Of a stretch of DNA of 64,000 bases, positions 62,993-64,000 are shown one piece after another; positions within the stretch are counted from its first letter, which is position 1, and each line of letters opens with the position of its first letter. A program made the position numbers and the translations under genes. A model generated the notes under the pieces. It was given only the letters and a program-made list of their open reading frames with translations, was not told where the DNA came from and did no database searches. The stretch is from Serripes groenlandicus (lineage: Eukaryota; Mollusca; Bivalvia; Cardiida; Cardiidae). The stretch spans positions 310,001-374,000 of the forward strand of contig JASEVX010000099.1 of the NCBI GenBank assembly GCA_031761405.1. The letters are read 5' to 3'.

Positions 62993-63245
62993 ACGAATAT
63001 CCGTCAATTAAATGTATCGCAATTCATTAAACCGCCTCCGTTATGGTGGGTTTACAGCGTCCGCCGTGGGATCGAATAACGAATATCCGTCAACTAAATG
63101 TATCGCAATTCATTAAACCGCCTCCGTTATGGTGGGTTTACAGCGTCCGCCGTGGGATCGAATAACGAATATCCGTCAACTAAATGTATCGCAATTCATT
63201 AAACCGCCTCCGTTATGGTGGGTTTACACCGTCCCGCCGTGGGAT
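62993..63245. repeat. Tandem repeat, 86 bp x ~2.9, SINE-1 head
   Basis: ACGAATATCCGTCAACTAAA, TGTATCGCAATTCATTAAAC, CGCCTCCGTTATGGTGGGTT and TACAGCGTCCGCCGTGGGAT. The last 45 bases resemble the A-box half of SINE-1, and the rest is its former 5' flank. So the repeat unit spans the insertion boundary. Confidence 0.9.
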
Positions 63246-63352
63246 CGGGAGATCTTGGTTCGATCAAAGGTCGGGTCATATCAAACATTTGACAAATAGC
63301 CTCCATCCTAGAACCTTATATTTGCAAAGATTAGCATTACGACTGATAAGTC

Positions 63353-63650
63353 GGTGTGAGGACAGACACTACCGTCAGTAATGGTTGATTACGTGATATA
63401 TAGGTGTGAGGACAGACACTAGCGGCAGTAATGGTTGATTACGTGATATATAGGTGTGAGGACAGACACTAGCGGCAGTAATGGTTGATTACGTGATATA
63501 TAGGTGTGAGGACAGACACTACCGGCAGTAATGGTTGATTACGTGATATATAGGTGTGAGGACAGACACTACCGGCAGTAATGGTTGATTACGTGATATA
63601 TAGGTGTGAGGACAGACACTAGCGGCAGTAATGGTTGATTACGTGATATA
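63353..63650. repeat. Tandem array, 50 bp x 6, made of SINE-1 body
   Basis: Unit: GGTGTGAGGACAGACACTAG, CGGCAGTAATGGTTGATTAC, GTGATATATA. It corresponds to GGTGTCAGGATAAATGGACC...GTGATATAAC of SINE-1. Confidence 0.93.
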
Positions 63651-63824
63651 ACTACAATACTGTTGAAATGGCGTTAAACGCTTCATGATGACCCTATAGG
63701 CACTCAAGGTTGTGGTCATATCATTATGACTGATTCGACGGTGTAAAGACACATAATAGCGGTAGTCCTTAACGTCCAATGTCTTAATTGACTTTCCGGA
63801 ATTACATCGAAGTGTTTCGATAGG

Positions 63825-64000
63825 ATTGATTGATTGATAATATATTAATTTCTTGGTTTTTAAAGACGTTTTAAACAATTGTCCAGTCATATCATGGCGG
63901 ACAGTTCAGCTACACATAGTTTTCAAGGCTTTCTCACACATGTACTCAAAGCAACAGACTTACCAAGCAACTGGCTGTCTTTCACATAGGCTGTAAGCCT
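63825..64000 (-). mobile_element. SINE-2, cut by window end
   Basis: In reverse: tail ATCAATCAATCC, CCATGATATGACTGGACAAT, CATGTGTGAGAAAGCC and AAGACAGCCAGTTGCTTGGT. The head lies beyond the window. Confidence 0.8.

Larger units (their letters stand above)
62993..63685 (+). mobile_element. SINE-1 with both head and body amplified
   Basis: Head region 62993-63240 is repeated, followed by the B-box part CTTGGTTCGATCAAAGGTCG, a worn body GATTAGCATTACGACTGATA, the 50-bp array 63353-63650, and the end TGTTGAAATGGCGTTAAACG. Confidence 0.85.

Overview
The window is animal nuclear DNA, most likely from a bivalve mollusc. It is AT-rich and intron/intergenic-like. It has tRNA-derived SINEs with A and B boxes, non-LTR retrotransposon tails, minisatellites and very many small foldback elements. 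The lineage call rests on my memory of similar repeats in bivalve assemblies, not on a search. I find no intact host protein gene, rRNA, operon, CRISPR array or bacterial signal. Nearly all open frames are chance frames inside repeats.

Most of the window is built from a few repeat families. MITE-A (up to about 265 bp, ends TGAGCCG.../...CGGCTCA, long inverted ends) has 17 copies or fragments. MITE-B (about 200-240 bp, TTAA then CCCTTTCCC, central GAAATTGCTC/GAGCAATTTC hairpin, piggyBac-like target) has about 30. MITE-C and subfamily C2 (about 215 bp, TTAA then CCCTTTCAGCGCC, central hairpin) have 10 copies plus a possible relative. Four SINE families were named for this window: SINE-1 (3' tail CAAACAATCAATCAA), SINE-2 (AGCTCAGTCGGTAG head), SINE-3 (CCGGGTGTCCCGGTTCGAT head) and SINE-4 (one copy with a 16-bp target duplication). 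Three LINE loci retain reverse-transcriptase-family protein remnants.

Region by region: 0-6 kb LINE 3' ends, MITEs and a 52-bp x 12 minisatellite; 6-12 kb MITE-B clusters, a 65-bp x 15 array, a 37-bp x 16 array and a 70-bp-arm hairpin; 12-21 kb MITE-B relics and SINEs; 21-24 kb three abutting MITE-B copies and a SINE-1 with a 52-bp internal array; 24-29 kb MITE-C and SINEs; 29.4-31.1 kb a 1.7-kb foldback element with minisatellite arms; 31-43 kb SINEs, MITEs, a LINE relic and a composite element; 43.6-44.8 kb a deleted hAT transposon with its 8-bp target duplication and a BED-finger remnant; 46-49 kb a frameshifted unknown reading frame and a LINE 3' fragment; 49-64 kb more of the same, plus a 261-bp tandem duplication beside poly-C and SINE-1 loci partly turned into tandem arrays.

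The most unusual items are the 29403-31128 foldback element, the repeated conversion of the same SINE-1 segment into tandem arrays, the CAGGGGCGTAGCT composite that carries a MITE-A inside it, and paired base changes in MITE-B hairpins.
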